Shown one piece after another: positions 1 through 6,717 of a stretch of 12,226 nucleotides of DNA. A model generated the notes under the pieces. It was not told the DNA's origin, did not search any database, and worked only from the letters and a program-made list of their open reading frames with translations. Within the stretch, counting starts at the first letter, position 1, and the number at the start of each line of letters is the position of its first letter. The position numbers were made by a program, and so were the translations under genes. The DNA lies in assembly GCA_039188505.1 (NCBI GenBank), contig JBCCZC010000148.1:1-12226 (forward strand). Reading direction: 5' to 3'. The stretch comes from JBCCZC01 sp039188505 (GTDB taxonomy: Bacteria; Pseudomonadota; Gammaproteobacteria; Xanthomonadales; SZUA-38).

Positions 1-324
1 GGCCCGTGGCTCAAGCCGACCTTCGATGCCCCCGGCATCCCGGCCGCAGGCGATCTTCGTTTCAGGATCGTGTCAAACCTCCTCGACCGGTTCAACGCGC
101 TACTCGAGAACCTGGCCGGGCCGGCAAGTCGGATCTACCCCGTCCGCCTGCTGGGGACACTGACGCCAGCGAAGAGCTACTGGGACAACGAGATCCACCC
201 GACAGCCCGCGGTTTTCGGCGCTTGTCGCAGCTCATGATTCCCCAGGTGGAGGCGCTGGTCCCCGATGGTTTTGTCCGCAACGGCGATTGGCGTGAGCTG
301 TCGAAGCGCCACCGCGGCGCCTGA
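1..324 (+). CDS. SGNH/GDSL-type hydrolase, C-terminal part (5' truncated)
   Basis: The frame is open from base 1 and stops at 322-324, so this is the last ~107 residues of a gene that starts outside the window. A GTG at 70 could be read as a start, but the frame continues upstream with plausible protein (GPWLKPTFDAPGIP...), so I treat it as internal. The C-terminal WDNEIHPTARGF segment resembles block V of SGNH/GDSL esterases and lipases, where a Dxx(H)P-G signature carries the catalytic Asp and His. Here the residue three before the His is Asn and the one four before is Asp, a variant whose effect on catalysis I cannot judge. The usual G-D-S-(L) nucleophile block would lie upstream and is not visible. 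The family would imply ester hydrolysis; the substrate is unknown. The gene converges on the CGTase gene. Confidence is high that it is coding and moderate for the family. Confidence 0.6.
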   Translation, partial: GPWLKPTFDAPGIPAAGDLRFRIVSNLLDRFNALLENLAGPASRIYPVRLLGTLTPAKSYWDNEIHPTARGFRRLSQLMIPQVEALVPDGFVRNGDWRELSKRHRGA

Positions 325-395
325 CGGGGCCGAAAAGCAACGAAGGTGCCGTCCGGCTTCGCGCACCGTGACCGGCATGCAGTGGCGTCGGGCGT

Positions 396-417
396 GGCGG
401 GCCGAACCTGGCCCGCC
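396..417. terminator. GC-rich hairpin between convergent genes
   Basis: A perfect 8-bp inverted repeat (GGCGGGCC / GGCCCGCC) with a 6-nt loop lies in the 220-nt gap between two convergent genes. The stem can extend by about three pairs if T395 is bulged. There is no T-tract on either side, so it is not a textbook intrinsic terminator. It may be a bidirectional transcript-end hairpin; position and stability are the only support. The rest of 325-544 shows nothing else I can name. Confidence 0.35.
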
Positions 418-544
418 CGCGCCTTGGACACTGAAAGCCCCTCGCCACCGATCGACCGGACCACCGGATCACGCCGGCGACTTCCTCCCCGATATCGCGG
501 CGTGACGTCGATGATTTGTGCCGGTCGGGGCGAGGGGCGGTCCG

Positions 545-2659
545 TCAGTTCTGCCAGTTCACGACGACCGTGCCGACCCCCGCGGCCGGGGTGAAGAACC
601 CGTGGTTGCTGCCGTTCTCCCAGACCACGCTCGCACCGTTCTTCTTGATGAACTTGAATTCGAGCCAGGTGCTGGCGGGTACGCTCACGTCAAAGTACCA
701 GGTCGGATAGCTGGTGATCACCTGGTTGTAGAGCGCGCCTATGGCAATATCGGTGTTCCAGCCGCCGAGCTCGTGGACGTTGCCGACTAGGAAGACATCC
801 TGCCCCCAGCCGGTATAGGCGTTGTTGACAATGAAGCGGATCGATACCTGATCTCCCGACAGCAGCTCGAATTCGCTGAAGGCATTGCTGACCGCGCCGT
901 TCGAGCGCTGGACCGACACCGGATACTTGCCGGCAGCGATCGACGGCGCTGTGGTGACGATCTGCGTCTCCGTCCAGGAAACGACGGTAGCCGCTGCCCC
1001 GCCGAAGAAGACCTGCCCGGTCGACGCACCGAATCCGCGCCCATCGATCGTCACCGTCTGGCCGCCCTTCCCCATCATCGGTCCGACGTGACCAACCTGC
1101 GGGCTCGACTGTCCACCGACGAAGGACCAGACGCCGACTTCCCCCGGACCCAGGTTGAACGGCGTGACAGCGCCGTTGGCGGCAACGCTGATGGACTCGC
1201 CATCGAGTAGACCACCCAGCACGTCCGCATAGCCACCGACCGGCAGTGCCGTGAAAAGCCCGTTGAGGGTGACCCCGGAGAACTCGCTGCGATTGATCGC
1301 TACCAGCACCACGGCGTTGCCGAACTCACGCTCGTAGACGTAGACGTCGCCATTGATCCAGCGCTCCTGCGTATCGCCGTACGCCACGGCCGGGTTGGAC
1401 TTCCGCAGCGGTGCCAGGCTCTGAATCACGCGGTAGGCGGTCGTCGTCCGATCGAAACCGGGCATCCGCGCCCGGTTGGCCGGGTCGCCGTTGCCGGTCA
1501 GATATTGTTCGCTGCCGTAGTAGATCCCGGGCACACCGCGAGAGGTGATGGCGAAGGCCAGGGCCTGCTCGAGCCGCCGCGCGTTGGCGCCGGTGGTATG
1601 AAAGCGATCCATGTCGTGGTTATCGATGAAGGTGACCTGATCGATGACCTCGGCGTAATCGCCCGCCGTGCCCTGAATCATCGCATCGAGATCGAGCATC
1701 GTGTCGGAGCGATCGCGAAAAACCTCGCGAACGGTCTGCGCGAAACGGAAATCCAGCAGACTCATTCCGCTCTCATTCGCGAACTTATGGTTTTCGGGAT
1801 CGACCTCGTCCTCGCCCAGAAACCACTCCCCGAAAGTGAATACGGGTTTGTGATCGTAGATGCCGGCCATCCATTTCTTCTGCCAGCCGATCGGCATGTG
1901 CTTGACTGCGTCCACCCGAATACCGTCGACACCGCGATCGAGCCACATTTCGATCGCATCTTCCAGGTAGCTGTCGATGACCGGATTCTGGTGATTGAAG
2001 TCCGCCAGGTCGAAGAGATTCCGATAGGTGCCGTCCTCGATCGTCGCAAAACTCGTGCCGCCGTTGTGATGAAAGAAATCGGCGGTGTCGTTCGTATAGG
2101 CACCGAGCAGCACGCCGTCGTCGTAAAGCCGGCCGTTCTCCGCGTAGGACGGATTGTTTTCATCCGCCGGGGACGTGTGGTTCGGCGCAAAGTCGATAAT
2201 GACCTTGACGTCGTTCGCGTGCGCCGCCGCAAGCAACGCATCGAAGTCGGCCAGTTCGCCGTAGAACGGATTGGTTCGCATGAAATCTCGCGCCCAGTAC
2301 CCGTGGTAGGACGTGCTGCCCGCAGTATCGTTGAGCACCGCGTAGATATTCTCGACCGGCGCCGAGATCCAGATCGCGGTAATCCCCATGTCCGTGAGAT
2401 AACCGTCGTTCAGCCGATCGATGATTCCCTGCCAGTCTCCCCCGCAATATTTCTTGAGATTGGCGCAGCTGCCGTCGTAGAGACTGCCGCTCGGATTGTT
2501 CGAAGGATCGCCGTCGGCAAAACGATCCGTGACGATCTGATAGATCACGTCCGTTGCATAGCTGGCGGCATTGGTGACTGCCGTATCCTGTGCGACGCAA
2601 AATACGGGCAAAAGCAGGCCTGCCGCGGCGCAAGCGCCACGTTTGATATGGTTCAACAT
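545..2659 (-). CDS. cgt: secreted cyclomaltodextrin glucanotransferase (CGTase, GH13 + IPT/TIG + CBM20)
   Basis: This 704-residue protein aligns by eye along its whole length with Bacillus circulans CGTase (EC 2.4.1.19), which turns starch into cyclodextrins. Residues 1-23 are a signal peptide; cleavage at VA/QD gives the same N-terminus as the Bacillus mature enzyme. Seen here: catalytic D250, E278 and D349 (equivalents of D229, E257, D328); H161 and H254; aromatic F204, F216 and F280 (F183, Y/F195, F259). F216 is the central ring around which the glucan circularises. Calcium-site residues D49, N54, N55, D75, N160 and D220 and the C65-C72 disulfide pair are present. An IPT/TIG domain spans about 520-600 (GHVGPMM...). 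A CBM20 spans about 603-704, with starch-binding W634, W680 and Y651. The maltogenic-amylase insertions are absent, so CGTase is preferred over amylase. GGAGGG lies 6 nt before the ATG. The gene stands alone on its strand, and its 5' half is less GC-rich than its neighbours. Confidence 0.95.
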   Translation of the reverse strand: MLNHIKRGACAAAGLLLPVFCVAQDTAVTNAASYATDVIYQIVTDRFADGDPSNNPSGSLYDGSCANLKKYCGGDWQGIIDRLNDGYLTDMGITAIWISAPVENIYAVLNDTAGSTSYHGYWARDFMRTNPFYGELADFDALLAAAHANDVKVIIDFAPNHTSPADENNPSYAENGRLYDDGVLLGAYTNDTADFFHHNGGTSFATIEDGTYRNLFDLADFNHQNPVIDSYLEDAIEMWLDRGVDGIRVDAVKHMPIGWQKKWMAGIYDHKPVFTFGEWFLGEDEVDPENHKFANESGMSLLDFRFAQTVREVFRDRSDTMLDLDAMIQGTAGDYAEVIDQVTFIDNHDMDRFHTTGANARRLEQALAFAITSRGVPGIYYGSEQYLTGNGDPANRARMPGFDRTTTAYRVIQSLAPLRKSNPAVAYGDTQERWINGDVYVYEREFGNAVVLVAINRSEFSGVTLNGLFTALPVGGYADVLGGLLDGESISVAANGAVTPFNLGPGEVGVWSFVGGQSSPQVGHVGPMMGKGGQTVTIDGRGFGASTGQVFFGGAAATVVSWTETQIVTTAPSIAAGKYPVSVQRSNGAVSNAFSEFELLSGDQVSIRFIVNNAYTGWGQDVFLVGNVHELGGWNTDIAIGALYNQVITSYPTWYFDVSVPASTWLEFKFIKKNGASVVWENGSNHGFFTPAAGVGTVVVNWQN

Positions 2660-2684
2660 CGTGTTCCCTCCCCAGGTTTCACGC

Positions 2685-2704
2685 GGATTCGAAAGGACGA
2701 ATCC
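2685..2704. promoter_or_regulatory. perfect 7-bp dyad in CGTase leader (possible operator)
   Basis: GGATTCG-N6-CGAATCC forms a perfect inverted repeat whose near edge is 25 nt upstream of the CGTase start codon, just before the ribosome-binding site. It could be a repressor operator or a hairpin in the mRNA leader. No factor can be assigned from sequence alone. Confidence 0.4.
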
Positions 2705-2728
2705 TCATTTTCGTGCGTGGGAAGCGGA

Positions 2729-2750
2729 CGTGATTTTCCAGAGAATCACG
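2729..2750. promoter_or_regulatory. perfect 7-bp spaced dyad upstream of CGTase (possible operator)
   Basis: CGTGATT-N8-AATCACG is a perfect spaced palindrome 70-91 nt upstream of the CGTase start codon, about where a promoter or operator would be expected. The 22-nt span, roughly two helical turns, suits a dimeric regulator. The binding protein is unknown and the role is inferred. Confidence 0.4.
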
Positions 2751-2973
2751 CTATTGCAGCGCTGGCGTTGAATGTCACGTCCACTGTGACCGCGCATGGA
2801 TCATGCTAGGAGCAGTCCCCGGCGCACGAAAGGGCCTGAAATCGTATTCATCGAAAAAAGCGACGCCGGGTTTGTTTTTCCCTCGATCATTCCGGTGAAT
2901 CCTGAATCAGGAATCGGCAATTCAATCATGTCATCGTCGACTCGTTTGACGAGATCCGCCGGAGCCCGCCTGA

Positions 2974-3001
2974 TTGCCAAAACGAAAATCAGGTACATAC
3001 T
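2974..3001 (+). promoter_or_regulatory. possible sigma70-type promoter for the EEP-family gene
   Basis: TTGCCA (-35, 5 of 6 to consensus) and CATACT (-10, 4 of 6) are separated by 16 nt. Transcription would start near 3008, giving a leader of about 54 nt to the ATG at 3062. It would leave only ~6 nt before the alternative ATG at 3014, which supports the downstream start. Matches of this quality also occur by chance. Confidence 0.3.
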
Positions 3002-3047
3002 TCAATCACCGAGATGATCGCGACGGCGCGTCGCATGATCGGCTTCT

Positions 3048-3053
3048 GGGAGG
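3048..3053 (+). promoter_or_regulatory. Shine-Dalgarno that fixes the EEP-family start
   Basis: GGGAGG sits 8 nt before ATG 3062. The in-frame ATG at 3014 has no comparable purine-rich site ahead of it, so 3062 is chosen as the start. Confidence 0.7.
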
Positions 3054-3061
3054 ATCAATCG

Positions 3062-4072
3062 ATGGACTACAGGGATTACCCGCAAACCGTCGTCGAAGAC
3101 ATCGTGCGGCTCCGCCGCCGCCTGGACAGCGGAAACGTGCCACCTCGGCGGACCGACCACAATTTCATCCTCGGGACCTGGAATATCCGGAGCCTGGGCG
3201 GCTATCACGATGAATGGGGCGAAAACCCGGGTTCGCCGAAACGCAACCTCCGCGGACTGGCGCTGATCGCCGAGGTGATCCGGCGTTTCGACGTGGTCGC
3301 CATTCAGGAAGTCCGACGCGAAACCTCTGCGCTCCGACTGCTGACGGAACGGTTTCTCGCACCACACTGGAGCGTGATGATGAGCGATGTCACGGTCGGC
3401 GATAAGGGCAAGGAGCGTCTTGCATACCTGTACGACACACGGCGCGTGAAGCCGTCCGGACTCGCCGGCGAGATCGTGCTGCCGCCGACGGACGACGGCG
3501 ACCCGCAGGAGCAGTTCGATCGCACGCCCTACCTCGTCGGGTTCGTCGCGGGAGAAGAGCGGTTCGCGCTGCTGACCGCGCATATCCGCTACGGCAAGGA
3601 CATCAGCGATCGGGTCTCGGAACTACGCAAGCTCGCGCACTATACGGCGAGGGAAATTCGCGACCGGTCCCGATACGCGAACGCCGAGGAGGCCAACCTC
3701 ATCGTGCTGGGCGACTTCAACACGGACCGCGACGCCGAGAACGACCTGTTCGAGGTCTTTCTCGAAGAAGGGCTGTGGGTGCCCAGGGAGCTACGGAACA
3801 TCAAGACCACTACGGGCCAGGAAGCCAAGCACTACGACCAGATCGCCTGGTTCCGCGACGCCATGACCCTCAATCCCACCGGCCGTGCGGGCGTGGTGGA
3901 TTTCGCCGGTGCGGTCTTTCAGGAATTGACGCTCGGCCAGATGACCTACCGCGTCAGCGACCACTACCCGCTCTGGGCGGAGTTCAGCACCGACCGGAGC
4001 AACGAAGCGATCGCAAGCGTCCTCGGCGTCGATCCGGACAGTCCAGACCCGTTCGGCGACGTCCTGGACTGA
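3062..4072 (+). CDS. endonuclease/exonuclease/phosphatase (EEP) family protein
   Basis: This 336-residue protein has the DNase I-like EEP fold, which cleaves phosphodiester or phosphate-ester bonds with a divalent metal. Motifs in order: TWNIRSLGG (metal-site N41), IQEVR (metal-ligand E83), ERLAYLYD near 118-125, TAHIRYG (H174), LGDFNTD (D218, N220), YDQIAWF (258-264) and SDHYPLWAEF (catalytic D300-H301). The full catalytic set is therefore present. There is no signal peptide or TM segment, so it is probably cytoplasmic. The substrate (DNA, RNA, nucleotide, phospholipid) cannot be told from the sequence; the family is very broad. The tail is acidic and Asp/Pro-rich (VDPDSPDPFGDVLD). I chose ATG 3062 for its strong ribosome-binding site; an upstream in-frame ATG at 3014 would add 16 residues of no evident domain content. 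It is divergent from the CGTase and converges on the M14 peptidase with an 18-nt gap. Confidence 0.88.
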   Translation: MDYRDYPQTVVEDIVRLRRRLDSGNVPPRRTDHNFILGTWNIRSLGGYHDEWGENPGSPKRNLRGLALIAEVIRRFDVVAIQEVRRETSALRLLTERFLAPHWSVMMSDVTVGDKGKERLAYLYDTRRVKPSGLAGEIVLPPTDDGDPQEQFDRTPYLVGFVAGEERFALLTAHIRYGKDISDRVSELRKLAHYTAREIRDRSRYANAEEANLIVLGDFNTDRDAENDLFEVFLEEGLWVPRELRNIKTTTGQEAKHYDQIAWFRDAMTLNPTGRAGVVDFAGAVFQELTLGQMTYRVSDHYPLWAEFSTDRSNEAIASVLGVDPDSPDPFGDVLD

Positions 4073-4090
4073 CTCGTCGCCGGATCTTCC

Positions 4091-5020
4091 TCAGGCCTGG
4101 CCCAGGGCGAACTCCAGGCCGCCGCGTACGGCGGCAACCTGGGCCGCGTTGCATTGTTCCGAAGTGGCGCGACCGCTGTCCGGATAGACCTCAGTGGTGG
4201 TCGTGAAGCGAGCGCTCGTCATCCCCGCGCAGAGCCCGAGCGGCTTGCAGTCGTAGAGGATGATGCCTGGCGCCACGACCTTGCACCCGATGATCTCCCC
4301 GTTCTCGTCGGCAGGCGCGATGTGCGTCACCCTGGAGACCGCATCGATGATCGCCTTCTGGAAGCCGAGCTCAGGTCGATTGCTATCGCCAACGGTGTAG
4401 AAACCGTCGGGAATACCGTCCGGCTCGTAGGGCTTTCCGTCCCGGGCCGCGAGCGCGGGGCGAAACTCGGTCGCGTCGGTATCCGTGGTCTCGTGGAGGT
4501 CCATGTGCACCAGTGGCTCGGCGTCGAGGCCCGCCACCAGCGCCATCAGCGCGGCCGCTTCTCCGGACGGGCTGTCGGGCCGGAAGGAGCGATTCGGGTC
4601 GACCGCATCGGGGTTCCAGCGATGGATGCGCTCATAGCCCCAGGGACTGACGCACGGCGCAATGAGCAGGTTCACCCGGTCGGCGAAGCGCGCGGCTTCG
4701 GTCCGGGCGAAGTCCAGGGCGCCCTGTACGCCCGAGGTCTCGTATCCGTGCACCCCGCCGGTGATGAGCACGGTCGGATGGTCCGCTGACCAGTCGCCGC
4801 TTCGAAGCGCGTGGAGCACATAGCGATCTTCGCCGTAGGTCAGCTCGCCGTAGTCGACCACGTCGAAATCATCGCGCAGGGCGTCGATCCTTGCTTCCAC
4901 CTCCGCGGCGTAGCTGCGGTGCCGGACCTGACGATCCAGCCACGCGCGGCGTTCCTCATCACCCCAGGGCTGCCCGGGCGTTCCGATCGGATAGAAGCGG
5001 TTGGATGCGTGTTCATTCAT
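4091..5020 (-). CDS. M14 family zinc metallopeptidase (REP34-like carboxypeptidase)
   Basis: The 309-residue protein shows the zinc-carboxypeptidase signatures: GGVHGYETSG with the HxxE zinc motif (H91, E94), DPNRSF (N143-R144, placed like the pair that binds the substrate carboxylate in carboxypeptidase A), DLHETTD with the third zinc ligand H176, and TTEVYPD with the candidate general base E277. The N-terminal YPIGTPGQPWG and the compact length fit the REP34-like branch of M14, named after a Francisella protein. No signal peptide is seen, so it probably acts in the cytoplasm, trimming C-terminal residues from small peptides or acting on a related amide. The exact substrate is unknown. It lies 84 nt downstream of the alpha/beta hydrolase gene, separated by a strong hairpin. 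The ATG has only a weak purine-rich site ahead of it, so translation may be inefficient or the start slightly different. Aspartoacylase/succinylglutamate desuccinylase proteins are the main alternative. Confidence 0.85.
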   Translation of the reverse strand: MNEHASNRFYPIGTPGQPWGDEERRAWLDRQVRHRSYAAEVEARIDALRDDFDVVDYGELTYGEDRYVLHALRSGDWSADHPTVLITGGVHGYETSGVQGALDFARTEAARFADRVNLLIAPCVSPWGYERIHRWNPDAVDPNRSFRPDSPSGEAAALMALVAGLDAEPLVHMDLHETTDTDATEFRPALAARDGKPYEPDGIPDGFYTVGDSNRPELGFQKAIIDAVSRVTHIAPADENGEIIGCKVVAPGIILYDCKPLGLCAGMTSARFTTTTEVYPDSGRATSEQCNAAQVAAVRGGLEFALGQA

Positions 5021-5039
5021 GCCGCAGAGCCTAACCCAG

Positions 5040-5073
5040 TTCCCGGGCCGCCAGCGACGCTGGTGGCCGGGAA
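5040..5073 (-). other. long GC-rich hairpin between hydrolase and M14 genes
   Basis: A near-perfect inverted repeat fills much of the 84-nt gap: TTCCCGG(g)CCGCCAGCG pairs with CGCTGGTGGCCGGGAA, with one bulged G, one G-T/A-C type mismatch and a 1-nt centre. There is no T-tract after it on the minus strand, so it is not a canonical intrinsic terminator. It may stabilise or process the upstream mRNA, weaken read-through into the M14 gene, or belong to a REP-like family. Confidence 0.5.
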
Positions 5074-5104
5074 TCCGGCAACCTCACCGGAGACGCAGCA
5101 TCCG

Positions 5105-6475
5105 TCAGAGACCGTTCTGCGCGCGGAACCAGGTGATGGTGTCGTTCAGATAGCTCGAGACGTAGCCCGTGTAGGTCCGCTCGCCCGCTTCGTCGACGGA
5201 GAAGACGACGTTGCCGTGCTCGGCACCCGGATACACCTGCACCTCGATCGGCTTCCCGGCAGCTGCCAGCTCGCCGAGGATCTCCGCGGTCTCGTCCGTG
5301 GGCACGCTGCTGTCTTCACCTGCAAGCAGCCAGAGGGAAGGCGTCGCGATCGCTTCCAGAGTCGAACGGGGGTCGTAGCCGCGATTGAAATTCGGACCAT
5401 CGCCCCGCTTCCAGCGGTAGTAAAGCTTCCAGGCGAAGGCGGGCACCCAGGAGGACCCGTTCGCCGTGGCCTTCTCGGCGACGAAACCCAGGAGCGAATC
5501 CGATCCGACGATGCTTTGGAACCAGGGTTCATCGACGTGGCGCTCCAGCAAGACGAAGAGGCGATCCCAGGCAGCGTCGTCGCCTTGATCAATGATGGTG
5601 TCCAGCTCGGCATTCATGGCGTCGGCCTGCGCGATCTCCGATTCACCGTAGCCGCTCTCCAGGAGCTGTTTGACGTAGCCCCAGCGATCCTCCCGGGGAA
5701 CGGGAACGGCACAACCGAAGCCGACCATGATCGAGCGAATGGGGATCGATTTCGCCACCAGCGGGGCGATCCAGCCACCCTGGCTGAAACCGGCCAGGTT
5801 GATTCGCCCCGGGTCGATGTCTTCGCGCGCTGTCAGCTTCGCCACGGCGGCGGCGACATCAGCCGCCAGGGTCGGGAAATGCTGCGTGTACTCGCCCTCG
5901 GACCCGCCAGTGCCGCGCTTGTCGAACTTGAAGCCCGCGATCCCGTTGGCAGCAAGCAGATAGGGCCACTGGTAGTAGTCAACCGCGCTGTAACTCTCCG
6001 AACCGTGAATCAGGACCACGACCGGGAACGGCCCCTCCCCTTCCGGGAGGGTCAGCTTCCCGCGCAGCTTTAGTTCGCCGCTCGCGAAGAACATCTCCTC
6101 GCTGCGAAGCGGGATGCGCCGGATGGCAGCGTGCTCGCCGCCAACCTCCCAGCTGGCTCCGAGCAGGACGCCCTCGTCGGAATACTCGAACGCGCCCTTG
6201 GCAATGGTCTCGCGCGAGGAGAAACCGGCGGCCGCCTCGAAACCGGGACCGCCGTTGTAGTAGAGCGATGCCACGTCGCCGTTGTCGAAGTGCATCAGCC
6301 GGAGGCGCTCGGACGTCGATGGCCCGATACTGACGAGCGAACCGTCCGTGAATCGGTACGCGCCGTTGAAGCGAGTATCGGCGAATTCCACCGGTTCCTC
6401 GCCAAAATACCCGAAGGCGCCCCAGGCACTCGCGGCCAAAATGCCCGCGACTGCAATCTTTTTCTTGATGCTCAA
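5105..6475 (-). CDS. exported alpha/beta hydrolase (serine esterase/peptidase type)
   Basis: The 456-residue protein begins with KKK and a hydrophobic stretch (about 7-24), a Sec signal or N-terminal anchor. A beta-rich extra domain of ~100 residues (about 30-130) precedes the hydrolase core, which starts at SGELKLRGKLTLP. Core motifs are the oxyanion HGSE (157-160), the nucleophile elbow GFSQGGW (S231), GEDSSVP (candidate acid D388) and PGAEHGN (candidate His H420), so the triad is complete. A cap of roughly 260-365, rich in Trp and charged residues, sits between strands. The family includes esterases, lipases and acyl-peptide hydrolases; I cannot name the substrate. The start codon is TTG at 6475, supported by AAGGAG 6 nt upstream and the fitting signal peptide. 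It lies 242 nt after the membrane-protein gene and 84 nt before the M14 gene, so it may be transcribed separately from the S9 operon. Confidence 0.85.
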   Translation of the reverse strand: MSIKKKIAVAGILAASAWGAFGYFGEEPVEFADTRFNGAYRFTDGSLVSIGPSTSERLRLMHFDNGDVASLYYNGGPGFEAAAGFSSRETIAKGAFEYSDEGVLLGASWEVGGEHAAIRRIPLRSEEMFFASGELKLRGKLTLPEGEGPFPVVVLIHGSESYSAVDYYQWPYLLAANGIAGFKFDKRGTGGSEGEYTQHFPTLAADVAAAVAKLTAREDIDPGRINLAGFSQGGWIAPLVAKSIPIRSIMVGFGCAVPVPREDRWGYVKQLLESGYGESEIAQADAMNAELDTIIDQGDDAAWDRLFVLLERHVDEPWFQSIVGSDSLLGFVAEKATANGSSWVPAFAWKLYYRWKRGDGPNFNRGYDPRSTLEAIATPSLWLLAGEDSSVPTDETAEILGELAAAGKPIEVQVYPGAEHGNVVFSVDEAGERTYTGYVSSYLNDTITWFRAQNGL

Positions 6476-6481
6476 GGTCAG

Positions 6482-6487
6482 CTCCTT
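6482..6487 (-). promoter_or_regulatory. Shine-Dalgarno supporting a TTG start
   Basis: AAGGAG lies 6 nt before TTG 6475. No in-frame ATG lies close by that keeps the signal peptide, so TTG is chosen. The 12-nt leader AAGGAGCTGACC occurs identically before the cytochrome-propeller gene (8574-8585). Confidence 0.65.
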
Positions 6488-6500
6488 TCAATCGTCCAGG

Positions 6501-6527
6501 GCTCCCGCGACGACTGTCGCGGGCAGC
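6501..6527. other. hairpin upstream of the alpha/beta hydrolase gene
   Basis: CCCGCGAC-N4-GTCGCGGG (6504-6523) is a perfect 8-bp stem, extended by GCT/AGC with one bulged C. It begins 14 nt upstream of the AAGGAG site, so it is probably in the 5' leader. It could modulate translation or mRNA stability, or serve as an operator. No T-tract follows it on the minus strand. Confidence 0.45.
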
Positions 6528-6528
6528 T

Positions 6529-6547
6529 GCTCAACCGTTGGATGAGC
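6529..6547. other. second hairpin upstream of the hydrolase gene
   Basis: GCTCAACC-N3-GGATGAGC forms an 8-bp stem with one mismatch, directly adjacent to the hairpin at 6501-6527. Its role is unknown; the two could stack or be alternative structures. Confidence 0.35.
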
Positions 6548-6630
6548 TCGGCTTGAAGGAGCAAGTTGCGGGCCAAATCTTCAGTTGGGCGAAAAAGCGA
6601 GACCTGGTGTGGGCTTGGTCGAGTCTTGGG

Positions 6631-6659
6631 GGCGTCCGGCTGTTCGCTCGCTGGACGCC
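6631..6659. other. hairpin in the gap downstream of the membrane-protein gene
   Basis: GGCGTCC (6631-6637) pairs with GGACGCC (6653-6659), and the stem continues inward by a G-T and two more pairs. It lies about 60-87 nt past the stop of the membrane-protein gene. It may mark its transcript end, but no T-tract follows on the minus strand. Confidence 0.35.
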
Positions 6660-6662
6660 GAG

Positions 6663-6678
6663 TGTTCGCTGACGAACA
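6663..6678. other. short perfect dyad TGTTCG-N4-CGAACA
   Basis: A 6-bp perfect stem with a 4-nt loop sits 40-55 nt past the stop of the membrane-protein gene. Short direct repeats flank it: TGTTCGCT at 6641 and 6663, and CGGGGGAC at 6682 and 6703. It could be a terminator-region hairpin or a protein-binding site. Confidence 0.35.
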
Positions 6679-6717
6679 GATCGGGGGACGTCCGGACGGA
6701 AACGGGGGACACCGCAG

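Larger units (their letters stand above)
2660..3061. other. 402-nt divergent intergenic/regulatory spacer
   Basis: This non-coding spacer lies between the divergent CGTase and EEP-family genes. By my count the 60-nt blocks 2821-2880 and 2881-2940 hold 30 and 28 G/C, against about 67% in sampled parts of the S9 gene. It contains two perfect 7-bp dyads near the CGTase start (listed separately). Shorter dyads are GTCAC-N7-GTGAC (2774-2790), GCATG-N3-CATGC (2794-2806), TCCTGA-N-TCAGGA (2900-2912) and CTCGT-N3-ACGAG (2941-2951). A weak sigma70-like promoter points towards the plus-strand gene. I found no convincing promoter for the CGTase. The short open frames inside it look like chance. Confidence 0.6.

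Noticed and set aside
1505..2809. Open frame of 434 codons on the plus strand opposite the CGTase gene
   Set aside because: No recognisable motif, no fitting ribosome-binding site, and complete overlap with an unambiguous CGTase; a compositional shadow.
2796..3017. Possible small proteins on both strands in the divergent spacer (73 codons plus, 65 codons minus)
   Set aside because: They overlap each other, lack convincing Shine-Dalgarno sites and domains, and lie in a region rich in dyads; chance frames are more likely.
4811..6073. Open frame of 420 codons on the plus strand opposite the M14 and hydrolase genes
   Set aside because: It spans two real genes and their gap in antisense and shows no domain.
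6529..6592. Integron attC-like pairing: GCCCAAC and GTTGAGC on the minus strand, 64 nt overall
   Set aside because: The outer 7-mers fit RYYYAAC/GTTRRRY, but the inner L''/L' arms are not complementary and no integrase or cassette is present.
6663..6678. LexA-type SOS box at TGTTCG-N4-CGAACA
   Set aside because: Half-site order and spacing fit neither CTGT-N8-ACAG nor GAAC-N4-GTTC, and the site lies downstream of a gene rather than at a clear promoter.
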